A stretch of 64,000 nucleotides of DNA from Caenorhabditis elegans (taxonomy: Eukaryota > Nematoda > Chromadorea > Rhabditida > Rhabditidae), in the NCBI RefSeq assembly GCF_000002985.6, contig NC_003282.8:10912001-10976000 (forward strand). The letters are read 5' to 3'. Position numbers and translations under genes: made by a program. Shown here one piece after another: positions 1 through 11,100 of this stretch (position 1 is its first letter; each line of letters starts with the position of its first letter). The notes below the pieces were generated by a model that saw nothing but the letters and a program-made list of their open reading frames with translations, ran no database searches and was not told where the DNA came from.

Positions 1-418
1 TGATAAAAAAGTGTCGGGTTACAAGTGATGTGAGACAATTTTTAAAATAAATCGGAGAGTATCACAAATCATAAGCCAGACCAAAAACTGAAAATTGTGT
101 ATGTAAATTTAAACAAATTAATAATGAATTATGGGAAAAAGTAAACAAAAATTGTATTTCCTCTAATAATCTTGCACCCGATTTTTCAACTTTGGCAGCT
201 CCTATCTCAGTTGTCTTTTTCAAAAATTATCAACGTCATAAAAGTTTGTTGTTTCTTCCAAAATAGTTTTGCAGATATTTTTTTTACTATTTACAACGCA
301 CCGAGATATATGTGATCAAATTAGATTAAGTGGATGCGAGATTAATGGAGGATTCTAGTATGACTCAATTGAACAGAAAAATAAAAACTAGTTGCAAATC
401 AATATTTTTTAATTTCAG
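1..418 (+). other. Intron of the pyruvate kinase gene (window starts inside it)
   Basis: No reading frame here continues the pyruvate kinase sequence found downstream. The stretch is AT-rich and ends in a typical AATTTCAG acceptor at 411-418. It is best read as the intron before the next exon; the upstream exons lie outside the window. Confidence 0.6.
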
Positions 419-999
419 ATCTGCAAAGAAGCAGAATCTGCATTCTTCCATATGAAACATTTTGAAGAGCTTATTCTTCATACCAAGAAACCAACTGGAA
501 TGACTCATACAACTGCAATTGCAGCTGTTTCTGCAACAATCACATGCCGTGCTGTCGCTATTATTCTCATCACAACAACGGGAAAGTAAGTTATTAAAAA
601 TCATTGGCATTGGAAATTAATATTAAATTCTAGAACCGCCCGTCTATGTTCCCGATACCGTCCACCAGTTCCAATTATTACTGTTTCTCGTGATGAACGA
701 ATCTCTCGTCAACTTCATCTTCACAGAGGAATCTTTCCTGTTTACTATCCAAGTGAGAGTTTTTCTTTTCAGAAAATTGTGCTTTCTAAAATTATTTCAT
801 TCCAAATATTATAAAAAATATAATTTCAGAGGGACGTATTGATGAATGGGATGTTGATGTTGAGGAACGTGTGCAATACGGAGTAAATCTTGGTAAGACA
901 CGTGGATTCATTCATCTTGGAGATCCACTTATTGTGATCACTGGATGGAAGCAAGGAGCTGGATTCACAAACACCATGAGAATTGTAGTTGCCACCTAA
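419..999 (+). CDS. pyk-2: Pyruvate kinase, C-terminal exons (partial)
   Basis: Pyruvate kinase makes pyruvate and ATP from phosphoenolpyruvate and ADP in the last step of glycolysis, in the cytosol. Three exons are visible: 419-585, 634-752 and 830-999. They encode the end of the A domain and the C domain. The first exon reads ICKEAESAF, matching the start of the eukaryotic C domain. Later stretches RYRPPVPIITVSR, HLHRGIFPVYYP and ITGWKQGAGFTNTMRIV match family blocks for the allosteric fructose-1,6-bisphosphate region and the C-terminal strand. The stop is TAA at 997-999. The 5' exons are outside the window. C. elegans has two pyruvate kinases; the neighbourhood (rbr-2, dnc-1, lgg-2) is why I choose pyk-2 over pyk-1. 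Confidence 0.88.
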
Positions 1000-1380
1000 C
1001 TTATATCTTTGATTTGTTCTGTGTATTTTTCAAAAAAAAAAGAGTTTAAGTTTCTTGTTTCATAAATATTTCTTCTTTACTTGTGAAAAGCTTCTTTAAA
1101 AATGCATCTCCCCGAACAACTGACCACCTCGTGGGAAGATATCCGATCACAGGTATCAAAAAAGTTTTGAACTAACAACTTCCAAGAGAAGGCGGCGGGG
1201 GCAGCTGTCTTATCTCAATATTACAGTTTTAGTTCAGTTTCCAACAACACGCATCACAATTACATTTCTATTTGTTTTTGCTCCTTTTCTTTTTTTTAAT
1301 TTTCACTTTCTCATGGCCAGCAGTGAGAACGATTTTTTTGATTTCAGCAGCATTTTTTTCAGCCAACACAATTGTCGAAA
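1000..1380. other. Short spacer: pyk-2 3' UTR and leader of the next gene
   Basis: No gene seen. The left part is the pyk-2 3' UTR. The right part has two 3' splice-like sites (GATTTCAG near 1347 and TTTTTTTCAG near 1362) just before the next start codon, consistent with SL trans-splicing of the following mRNA. Confidence 0.4.
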
Positions 1381-2489
1381 ATGATCAATTCCTCGTTGCT
1401 TTGTGTTTTTCTGGTTAGTTTTTTCAACAAATATTTAAAGAAAAGCCACTGCTTTAGTGATTGGTTCTGTAGTGGATCCTAGTAGTAAGCTCACCGAGTA
1501 GGTACCAATTGCCTACCTACTTTCAGGCAGCGTATGCCTACCTGGTGACCGTTGCCTAACATCATCTTTTTTAATTAAAATTGCAATACAGTGTTTAAAA
1601 TACGAATATCAGAAGCTAACCTATTTGAGTCCTCGCATAATAGATCAGTCTGGAAATAGGAGGTACTTAAGCATGTAGGTACGTAGGTTCATAGGCAGGC
1701 AAGCATGCGATAGGCATCTAATTCTGAAGATGCAACTGCCCTACCAACTGAAGGAAATTAAAATCGAAAAATATTGAGTTACCTCTGACGTACATCTGTG
1801 CAGACAGCTACAGTACAAACCATTATATTGTTTTGAAAAACGTCTAGCTGATAATTGTTATCATTCGACCGCTCAAAAACCAAAATGAAAACTCAAGTTT
1901 CATTGTTTTGATGATTGCACAAAATGTTGTTTACTGGGATATATTGAGCACGTGATATTTTCAGTGCATCCTGATCTCTGCTCCATTCACAAGGTCTCGT
2001 CCTTCTGAAGAGCATCCAATGTACACAGCAGCTCGTCTTACTGATGAGTACAAGCATATTCTTGATGGAAAGATTAAGCTCGCCGAAAGCCACATTTTCA
2101 CAGATGATGTCACAGTTGACGATTGCGGAAAAGGAGGAAACTTTGGTTAGAAACTACAATTACCGTATTTACTTGTTTAATTGTGCACATTACAGATTAT
2201 CTTTCTGATAAGCTTGACTCTTTAATTCCAACACTCAGTGAAATCAATGTATCTGTGAAGTTTGCGTACCCTGTTCCATTCACCAACAATACGATTGAAT
2301 TTTCGATCGACGAAATTCTAACTCTTCATGATGGAAATGTACAGCAAGGGGAAAAAGCTTTCTTCGCAAGAACAGTTGGTTCCCAAACTCCTTGTTTCCC
2401 GTGTCTCACTATAATTATTTCAGGACGAGAAGGACGACAAATACAGAATTTATGACATTCGTGCTGTACCGTGCTATTCTTCACAATAA
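1381..2489 (+). CDS. Small secreted nematode protein, function unknown
   Basis: Four exons join in phase: 1381-1413, 1965-2145, 2196-2338 and 2424-2489, giving 140 residues. The N-terminus is MINSSLLCVFLCILISAPFT, a clear signal peptide split by a 551-bp first intron. The mature part is about 120 residues and contains TARLTDEYKHILDGKIK, DDVTVDDCGKGGNF, VSVKFAYPVPFTNNTIEF and a C-terminal DIRAVPCYSSQ. Two cysteines could form one disulphide. I do not recognise a named domain; the size, signal peptide and beta-rich look resemble small secreted nematode families such as transthyretin-like proteins, but I cannot confirm membership. The last intron (2339-2423) is needed, because reading through it would end the frame at an unrelated C-terminus. 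Confidence 0.7.
1480..1735. repeat. Degenerate inverted repeat built on a TAGGCAGG/CCTGCCTA motif
   Basis: Inside the first intron of the small secreted gene. The left half has repeated TGCCTACCT words (for example around 1509-1543). The right half has their reverse complements, with TAGGTACGTAGG and ATAGGCAGGCAAG near 1676-1712. The halves can fold on each other imperfectly. It looks like an old palindromic MITE; related words occur at 46045-46065 and 63475-63660. Confidence 0.5.
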
Positions 2490-4614
2490 AAAGTTTTATG
2501 ACGAGCTATCATTGTTTTATCATCTGAGAATAAAATAGGGTTGAGCTGAATTAAAAAGGTCGATGCTTTCCCAATTTTGGTATTCCTTCTGTATATTGTT
2601 TAGTCCATTCAGTTTGTAGGCAGATCAATCAATTTTTAGGTTTATATAAATAATCCTAAAGTCGATTGCTCTACCCACAAAAAGTAATGTTGACTTGAAG
2701 TTATGTATATGAAATTATGAAACTAAATTTTCAAGGTAGTTTTGGATTGATCTCGAACATTTTCAACAAAGATTTCAACAAGTTCTGAACCCAAGTTGGC
2801 AGTGGAACAGTTGAGCATACATTCTGCGAGGGGTGTTCATTGCCGGGCAGTCTGGGAAAATTTCAACTTTTGCGGCTTGATTATCTATTGAAATTGCTCA
2901 ACAATCTAAATACTGGAAAGAAATTCAACGTGTTTTTCACCAGTTCAACAATTTCGACCAGAGTTTGGAGTTTAAACTAGATAGCTTCAAGGCGGTATTC
3001 CAAAAGTCTAAATAACAAATTAGTGAAGTATAGAAACGTATTCTTGTCAAAAATTGATAAAATAATCTAGAAGAGCCAGTCGAAAGTGAGAAACAATTAT
3101 TAAAGTCAACTTTCAGCAAGTTTTTTAGAGTTTTTTTTTTCAAAATTCTAAACAATATTGTTTTATAACAATAAAAATTATTTCCGAATCAAGCAAATAA
3201 TTTTATCTGTATTTGTAGATTATTTTTGTTATAAAAATTGAACTATCGTACCGAAAGGAGCAGCCATGGAGTATTAACAAACAAGTTATTGAACGTTTCA
3301 GCAGAAAATAATTTAATCAAACGCATGAAATTCAATCTGGAAATGTGGGAACTGCATGATACAGAATATTTTAAAAACAGTAACTTGTAAACGTGAACAA
3401 GATATACCATTTATTAATAGTCAAAAGTCAAGCTATTCACACAAAACTTTCAACTAATTTAAACGTTAGTTATTTAAGACTTGAAAAGAACAAATTTTGC
3501 TCGGTAAAATGATTAAAAAATGAATTATACGGTGAACAGACAGTGAACTTTAATTTCAAATACCGTTTGGCTCTGATAACAAATTTTATTTCTCTTGACT
3601 ACTTCTAAAGTTTCTTTTTTTATCTTACACCTGTCAATTTTCCTTTATAGTTCAAAGAATTTATGTTGTTAGAAATTCATTTACTTTGCAGTAAAACTTT
3701 GAAGCTGAGCCACCTTATTGCAAAGCGGTTCTTCGACCATCTGAACATACATCCGAAATCGTGTACAGTATGTTCAAACACATTTTGATATATCTACTCG
3801 GTTTCGCCGTTGAATTCAAGTGTACAAAAATCGCACATAAATGCATCGTTCAAAAGTTGTTTGCAAGTCAGCGAAAAAACCCGCGGTTCCGCTGATATTA
3901 TTTTGTTTATCAAAATTTATGTTCAAAACAATTAGCGTTTTGTTGATTATAAATATAGAAAAAACATATTTACCTCCAAAATTCATATTTTCAATTTTCC
4001 TGTTCTTCCTGGAAAGCCTGAAATTCTGTTCAAATATTCAATTTTAAATATTTTCTGATGTATAATAATTGTTAAGATCAGTTGAGGGACTTTGTATATA
4101 ATTTAATTCATAACATATAAACTAATAAACTGGTATTGAATTTCCAATTTTTCCTGTCTTATCAGCTTTTGAAAATGGGTCACACCTCCAACCCCGAGAA
4201 TTCATTTCAAACAGTAGGTTCATATTTCTAAACAAAACGAACGACCTTTCTTCTTTTCTCAGTCAATCTTTAATTCGTTACTACCCTTGTCCTCGACCCC
4301 AAACAGTTACTTATCGCACCAACTGATCTTTTTCTTTACTCCTACGAATTTTAGATCCAAATTTTTGATAACTATTTTTCTATTGTCATGGCTTTACCGG
4401 TCACCTTTTCAGATGACATTGACCCTTTGAATAGTATAAAGAGGACTTGTAAGGCTATTCATTCGACCAGTACGCGTTATTTTTCAGTGCGCTGGCCCGA
4501 AAAATCCAATATTTTTGTTTTTATTTTCCATCCGCGCTTTTTGTGTGAAGTTTATTTGTTCATCGGTCAGCCATAACCAACTCATTTTATATTTTCAGTC
4601 ATTCGTTAATCAAA
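2490..4614. other. Intergenic region, no gene seen
   Basis: About 2.1 kb of AT-rich sequence. Short open frames on both strands (for example 2937-3155 and 3841-4047) have low-complexity composition and no recognisable domain. A 3' splice-like TTTTCAG at 4592-4598 lies 16 bp before the next start codon and may be an SL trans-splice acceptor. A possible upstream exon starting with an ATG at 4388 cannot be excluded. Confidence 0.4.
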
Positions 4615-5565
4615 ATGGTCGCCGTTATGCTCCCAACAGCTCGAAAACCAACTGAACATAAAACTCCATCAGCTATTGATCAAAATTGGCCGTGTTTTAT
4701 CGTTGCATTCACAATGGCATCAATCAAGCTTTTGCTCTCATATACTGGAACAGAAGACTTCAGAATTGTTGGATTCAGTAAGTTATAGTATTTGGAAACA
4801 AAGGACAATGATAAAACAACTCCTTCTGGGAAATTCTAGGGTTAAAATTCAAAAACAAAAAATTATTACGAACTATACAAATTATTTTAATTTTGCTAAA
4901 TCTTTCGCACTTGGTGTATATCCTGAGAGTTTTCGACTCAAATGTGGAACGACAAAGAAAAATATTAGGCGAAAAATTTTCAGTAGTCAGGTGGAACTAG
5001 GTGGAACAAAAGTTTTGCCAACATACCGTATATTCTCTATTAGTGGGGCACCCCTTCGCTCAACTTTGACGGATTTGCCAATTTATGAATTCAAGTTGCT
5101 TTTTTCGGCCAAACTTTTAGACGAAACTGCCCCTAAATGCCGAGATTTTGGAGTAAACTCCTTTTTTTTAATTATAGCGCTGTAGCATATGCCGGTTAAG
5201 TTTGCTCTATACAGACAAGTAGACAGATATGTTTTGCCTACATAAAATAATTTTCCTAATCTGGCATTAACTACTGAATTTCAGATGATGTCAACGTATT
5301 CTTCCTCATGGAACTTGGCTCAACTCCACTTGCAGTCATAAATCCACGTGTCTGGTTTGGAATGTTTATGTGTTCTCTTTCATACATGTCTGTGGAGACT
5401 GGATATCCAACTGTCGCTATTGTCACTATTGTTTCAATGCTCATTATTGCCTACGCAATGGAGTATGTCGATTATAGAAAGAAGCAAGAAACTGAGAGAA
5501 CCGCTGTCTACCAAATTCTTCCACTTGTCGATGAGAAGAAGTTCAGAGAACAAGAAATGATCTAA
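4615..5565 (+). CDS. Small multi-pass membrane protein, function unknown
   Basis: Two exons, 4615-4777 and 5285-5565, joined in phase 1, give 147 residues. The N-terminus is MVAVMLPTARKPTEHKTPSA. Hydrophobic stretches are PCFIVAFTMASIKLLLSYTG (about 27-46) and, near residues 82-120, VWFGMFMCSLSYMSVETGYP followed by TVAIVTIVSMLIIAYAMEYV. The C-terminus is charged (DYRKKQETERT, then LVDEKKFREQEMI) and probably cytosolic. The 507-bp intron carries an unrelated open stretch with no coding likeness. I do not recognise the family. Start choice: the ATG follows a TTTTCAG site by 16 bp, the usual layout of a trans-spliced worm leader. Confidence 0.68.
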
Positions 5566-8106
5566 CAATACTTTTCGTGTTTCTAAATGCTTATTTTAGT
5601 CAAATTGACTCAAACTCGAGTGATTTTATCAAAGATTTCAAACTTGTATTTTATGCCTCATTTTCACATTCTGGTTTTTCTTGTAATTAAGGTACTAAAC
5701 TATAAAACTATATATTTTATTGACTCTTTTCATATTTTACTATTGGATATGTATATCAATATTAAACCCTCATAAACTAAACATAATTGTCTATTTTAGA
5801 GTTGAAGCCAACATTCTCTGGTGTGTATGGTTAAACTCCATGGCAACCCGACAGCTGTTCTTTTTGTTTTTGCACGAACACTTTCTGATTAGATTCTGAA
5901 TATGCGAAAACGCCTGCTCGTATAGCATTTCCATTTCAGAAAAATTCGGCTAGAAATTCAACATTTTAACTTACAGTAGCTCATTTACTGTTATATTGCA
6001 ATAATCTCTATTTATTTTCTCGGCATTCATCCCTCGAAATCTTTTTCTTTGCTCGAAATTGACTGGGAATTCTTGAAAATTATTCAGGAAAGTCTGAGTA
6101 GCTAAGAGATAAATCTTCAAAAAGGAGAAGAAAAGTTATATATGTCCAGGAATGGGTTACTGTAGTCATATGCTGCTTATTCGTATGTTTTTTTGGTGGA
6201 GCGGCAGCGATTTTAAGGTCCTCCGGTTCGCGGTGAGAGCTGTTAGTGTATATTTAGAAGAAGTTTTTTGAAAAATTCAGTCAGATGGACACTGATATCT
6301 TCTCGGAATACAGTAATCTTTGTGTGAAAAAGTTATATATTTTATTAACGATTTATCTTAGAAAAATTGTTAACTGTCAAACGAATGCTCTGAACATCTG
6401 AAAATCGTGCACTGTTCAATATGTTACACATTTTCGCTTTAAGTTCCGCGTTCAGCCTCACTTTCTAACCACGTCTGTGATTACACGTCTTCAGCGTTCG
6501 GTCATAAACTTCTGATTCTCCCTCCGTTTCGTCTATTTGTCGTAAGAATGTGTGTAGTCGTGTGAAACAAGTCTTTTTCGCCCTTTCGTTTTTAATCAGC
6601 TTCTTCACACGCAGACAGCTGATTCTGCTTTTGCAGTTATAATCTATGTCTTCTCATTCTCTCGCGCGCAACCATCGTTTATTTCAAAACGGGCGCATAA
6701 TAACTTTTTAATGAGTTTGATTTAGTTTTGAAAAATAATATTCACATTCCTTAGAAACTATGGAGATTCACAATTCGGCGAAATCAGTTTCTACATATTA
6801 CTGTGTACTTTTTACAACTTCTATGATTTTAAAGTGGCGAGTTTATGCGGAATGGTCTCGCCACGCTCTGCGATTTTTTTTTCAGAAATCTGGTATGTGC
6901 GCCTTTAAGATTACTGTAGAGGGTTTGCTGGCAAATCTCCAATTTTCTCGTTTCTCCCTTTTCTTCATTTTCGATTGTTCTTTTCCCAATTTTCTGTATT
7001 TTATGTAATTAGACATGCCAGAAAAATCTCTACAGTCATCTTAAAGGCGCACACGCCAATTTTTTCATGAGTTCGCAGTGCGTGGCGAGACCATTCCGCA
7101 TTGATACGCCTCCCTTTAAAACCGTAGTAAACAAACACAGTCTCAAATCTTCAATTAAAAATGCTGGCTCTCGGAGCCATAATTCCATGTTCTCTTTTTC
7201 TCTCAGTCTGTGTTCATTTTACATGCGTCTTCCTGCTTTCTCTTCGTTTTCTTTGTGTGCGCCCATCTTTCCTCAGCTGCTGGCCTCAAAAAAAAGTTAG
7301 TGCAAAAATTCACGTATTACTAGGAGGCACATGCGAGAACGCGTCGCGCACATAACATGAATAAAGTGTGATTGGGCAGGAGACCGAGAGATTATTGCTA
7401 GCGAATAGCATGCAAACAGAGGAGTGACAAGACGACGAGAGTGGACACTCGAGAGTAATGTTCGGCGGAGCGCACTTTCCTCGATTTTCGTGGGCCGACC
7501 CTGGTGGGCGCTGGGGGCTATTTCCTCTCGGTTTTTCGATTTTATCTATATTTTTTTCTGTTTCTCCGCTTATCTTTACCGCACGCAATTTCTGACGAAA
7601 AGGACACCGACCTACTGCAAAGTGGTCAAAGAATACCAGTCTCTCAATGCATTTTAGGTGACACATCAAAAAGATTCAGAGAGATGGAGTTTTCAATGAT
7701 TTGAGTTACTATACGATGCCTTACGTGTCTTGACCTACATTTAAAACTCTACCAAAGATCCTTGTCTAAACTTTGAAAAGCTGCTCGACCTCAAAAATTG
7801 GAGAAATATATATATTTAAATATGAGTCATTTTTCAGCTTAATTATTTATACAATATTAAGTTCAAATCAAAAGCTTAATAAGAAAAAGCTTAAAAGCCA
7901 ATTTTAAAGGAGTATAAGCTAATTTTCATTTCCGGGTTTCTATGACGTCTATCATAACACTCGTGATGCATCTTGTTTCATCACATGGAAATTTCTCGTC
8001 GGTACTTAAAATGTTCTTCTTCTCAAAGCTTTTAATTTCAATTAATATTAAAGTCAAACAAAAATGAAATTTACAGATCTCATGAAGCTATAAGCCAAAC
8101 TGAAAA
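5566..8106. other. Intergenic region upstream of rbr-2, containing a palindromic repeat
   Basis: About 2.5 kb without a supportable gene. Pyrimidine-rich stretches (6480-6660, 7160-7300) and the palindromic repeat at 6830-7125 create short open frames that I do not accept. A 3' splice site TTTACAG ends at 8076, 30 bp before the rbr-2 ATG, and is a likely leader splice or trans-splice acceptor. Confidence 0.4.
6830..7125. repeat. Palindromic MITE-like element of the GTGCGCCTTTAA family
   Basis: The left arm (about 6830-6945) carries GCGGAATGGTCTCGCCACGC and then TGTGCGCCTTTAAGATTACTG. The right arm (about 7010-7110) carries the complementary words CAGTCATCTTAAAGGCGCAC and GCGTGGCGAGACCATTCCGC in mirror order. 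Arms of about 100 bp flank a T-rich centre. There is no coding capacity. It shares the GCGCCTTTAA core with the elements in the rbr-2 and fic-1 introns, but its outer terminus differs. Confidence 0.75.
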
Positions 8107-11100
8107 ATGCGTGCACGTCGTCAAGAGAACAGTATCTCGACGCCGTCAGCACCGTCGACGAGCACTTCTCCGCGGAAGAAAGCATCCATCGGAAATTCAA
8201 GATCTAAGAATCATGGAAGCAAAATGGAAATGTACGATCAATTCTATAAGGTTTGATTACTAAGACATACATAAGGTGAATAAGCTTTCATAGTTTTCAG
8301 AAATTCGTACGACCTCCAATGGCTCCAATTTACTACCCGACAGAAGAAGAGTTCTCAGATCCAATCGAGTATGTTGCCAAAATACGACACGAGGCCGAAA
8401 AATTTGGAGTTGTTAAAATTGTTCCGCCGGCGGTAAGTTATTTATTCGGAAAATTGTACGTCTGACGTTTAACAAGTTTTTAATCGTTTTTGAAAAGTCT
8501 GAAAAAAAGCGAAACAATGTTTGTAGTAGTTTAAAAACTTCTACTACTCCCTTCAATTAAATACTAAATATTAGAAAATTTTCAGTTTACTAAAAGAATG
8601 GTCACCACTTGAAAAGTGCAATTTTATCTGAAAATTTTTGATTTTTCCCTCAAAAAACGAATCGAGAAGCATCAACTCTCTTTTTTTGCAGAATTTCAAA
8701 CCACCGTTTGCTATCGACAAAGAAGCCTTTACATTTCGTCCCCGAACTCAAAAACTGAATGAAGTGGAGGCAATTGTCAAAGAGAAACACACATTTATTG
8801 ACCGATTAATCAATTTCAATCGATATTCTGGTCTAACTTTTGAGTTTCCAGTGGATCGAGATGGAAATATTGTCGATTTGTATCGATTACATCGTATAGT
8901 TCAAAACTTTGGAGGATGTGAAGAAGTGAATGAAGATGAAAAATGGAGAGACGTTGCCCGCGAATACCTTCCAAAGGAGCAAATGGCTCGCGGTGTTCCG
9001 TCGGCTTTCATAAATTTGATTCGATCACATTATAATTTGCACATTGAACCATTTAATCGAAATTTGAAAGAAAAAGCGATGAAAAATGATGATGAAAGTG
9101 ATGATGAAATGGAAGAATTAAAGCATAAGTGAGTAATTAAGAAATTTAAATAAATAAAAATCTACAAATCAGTTAAGAAAACATAATGTAGATGGATTTT
9201 TTTGAAATTATATGCATTTTAAATTTTTCTTATGTACCCATGTTTTTGTTTTTTAGAACCATGAAAAAATGTTAAAACCGATAAATAGTAAAATTTTTAA
9301 TTTTGTTATTAATAATTTCCCCCATTATTCTAATTAAAAACGAATGAATTTCATAGATATCAACATCACCACGGAACTATGCGGACAGAAATAGAAGTTC
9401 CAAATGATAAAACTACTGAAGGAGGGGAAGATGAGTGTCCAGTGTCGATGCAAAGTGGTCGACGGAGATCTAAAAATAAGAAGGCTTCATCTTCAAGAAA
9501 GACTCTTGGAACATCTTCAAAGAAGAATTCAACCAGAGGAAGAAGTTCGTTTTTTAAATTTAAATTTTTTAAATTTATTTTCACAAATTACAGAAAATAA
9601 GAAGAAAGCCGAAGGAGACGATGATGATGATGAAGATCCAATGGATCAAGTATTCTGCGTTGCTTGTAATGAAGGAAAGGATGAAGATCTACTACTTCTT
9701 TGCGATATTGATGGATGCAATAATGGTCGTCATACATATTGTTGTGATCCAGTACTCGATGAAGTACCAGAAGGCGAGTGGAGATGTCCAAAGTGCATTG
9801 AATCAGAGGATGCAAAAATCGGATTAGACTGGGGATTTTATGATGCGGACACAGAATACAATCTGAACTCATTCACTGAATTTGCCAACAAATGGAAATG
9901 TGATTATTTCGGTGTAAAAGATGTATCACAAGTGTCGTGTGATGCTGTGGAACGATCATTCTGGAAGAATGTAATTTCACACGAAAATCCAGTTTCTGTC
10001 AAATACGGTGCCGACTTGATTACGAGTCGAGTAGGAAGTGGATTTCCTCGAAAAGAAGATAAGCACACTGGCCCAGATCTGAAGCTGAAGCAGCAATACG
10101 CTTCACATGCATGGAATCTGAACAATATGCCTGTACTTCGAGAATCTGTTCTCTCACATTTTAATACTGGAATTTCTGGAATGATGGTACCGTGGGTCTA
10201 TGTTGGTATGTGCTTCTCGACGTTCTGCTGGCACACCGAAGATCATTGGACGTATTCTGTTAACTATAATCATTTTGGAGAACGGAAAATTTGGTACGGT
10301 GTTGGTGGAGAAGATGCTGAAAAGTTTGAAGATGCATTGAAGAAAATAGCACCTGGATTAACTGGAAGACAAAGAGATCTATTCCATCATATGACTACAG
10401 CTGCAAATCCTCATCTTCTTCGTTCATTGGGAGTTCCAATTCATTCAGTTCACCAGAATGCTGGTGAATTCGTCATTACATTCCCACGTGCTTATCATGC
10501 TGGTTTCAATGAGGGACTCAACTTTGCGGAAGCTGTCAATTTCGCTCCAATTGATTGGCTATCAAAAGGTCGAGAATGCGTTGAGTCTTACTCAAATGTA
10601 CGAAGATATCTTGTATTTTCTCATGATGAGCTTCTCTTTAAAATGGTTGAAGCAATGGATAAACTTGGAATTTCGATGAGTTTAGCAACACATGAAGAAC
10701 TGATAAGAATATATGAAAAACAAAAAATGTTGAGAGAACTTCTCGCTCGCCTCGGAGTTTCCAATCGCCAAATGCAGCAAGTGATGTTCGAAAAGATTCC
10801 AGATGAACAAAGATCGTGTCGTTTTTGTAAGACGACTCTCTTCATGTGTGCATTGGTTTGTAACAAACACAAGAAAATGACTTGTGTTGAACATCATGAT
10901 CATCTTTGCAATTCGTGTACAACGAAAGACTACAGATATCAGTACAGATTCGAGTTGGATCAATTGAACAATATGTGTGATGAACTTGGAAAGCGTACGG
11001 TTAACTACAATGGATGGAAAGAAGAGTCGGATGAGATGCTTGAAGAAGAAGGAAAACCAAAACTCGAGAGAATTGAAGAGTTTATAGATTCTGCCAAACA

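Noticed and set aside
365-610. 81-codon minus-strand frame with many cysteines
   Set aside because: It is the antisense shadow of a pyruvate kinase exon and its intron.
4676-5185. 169-codon open frame overlapping the small membrane-protein gene
   Set aside because: It starts out of frame inside exon 1 and runs through an intron with good GT/AG ends. Its composition is not coding-like, and the spliced frame gives a clean hydrophobic protein.
7310-7704. Overlapping open frames on both strands upstream of rbr-2
   Set aside because: They sit in pyrimidine-rich sequence next to a palindromic repeat, overlap each other on both strands, and contain no recognisable domain.
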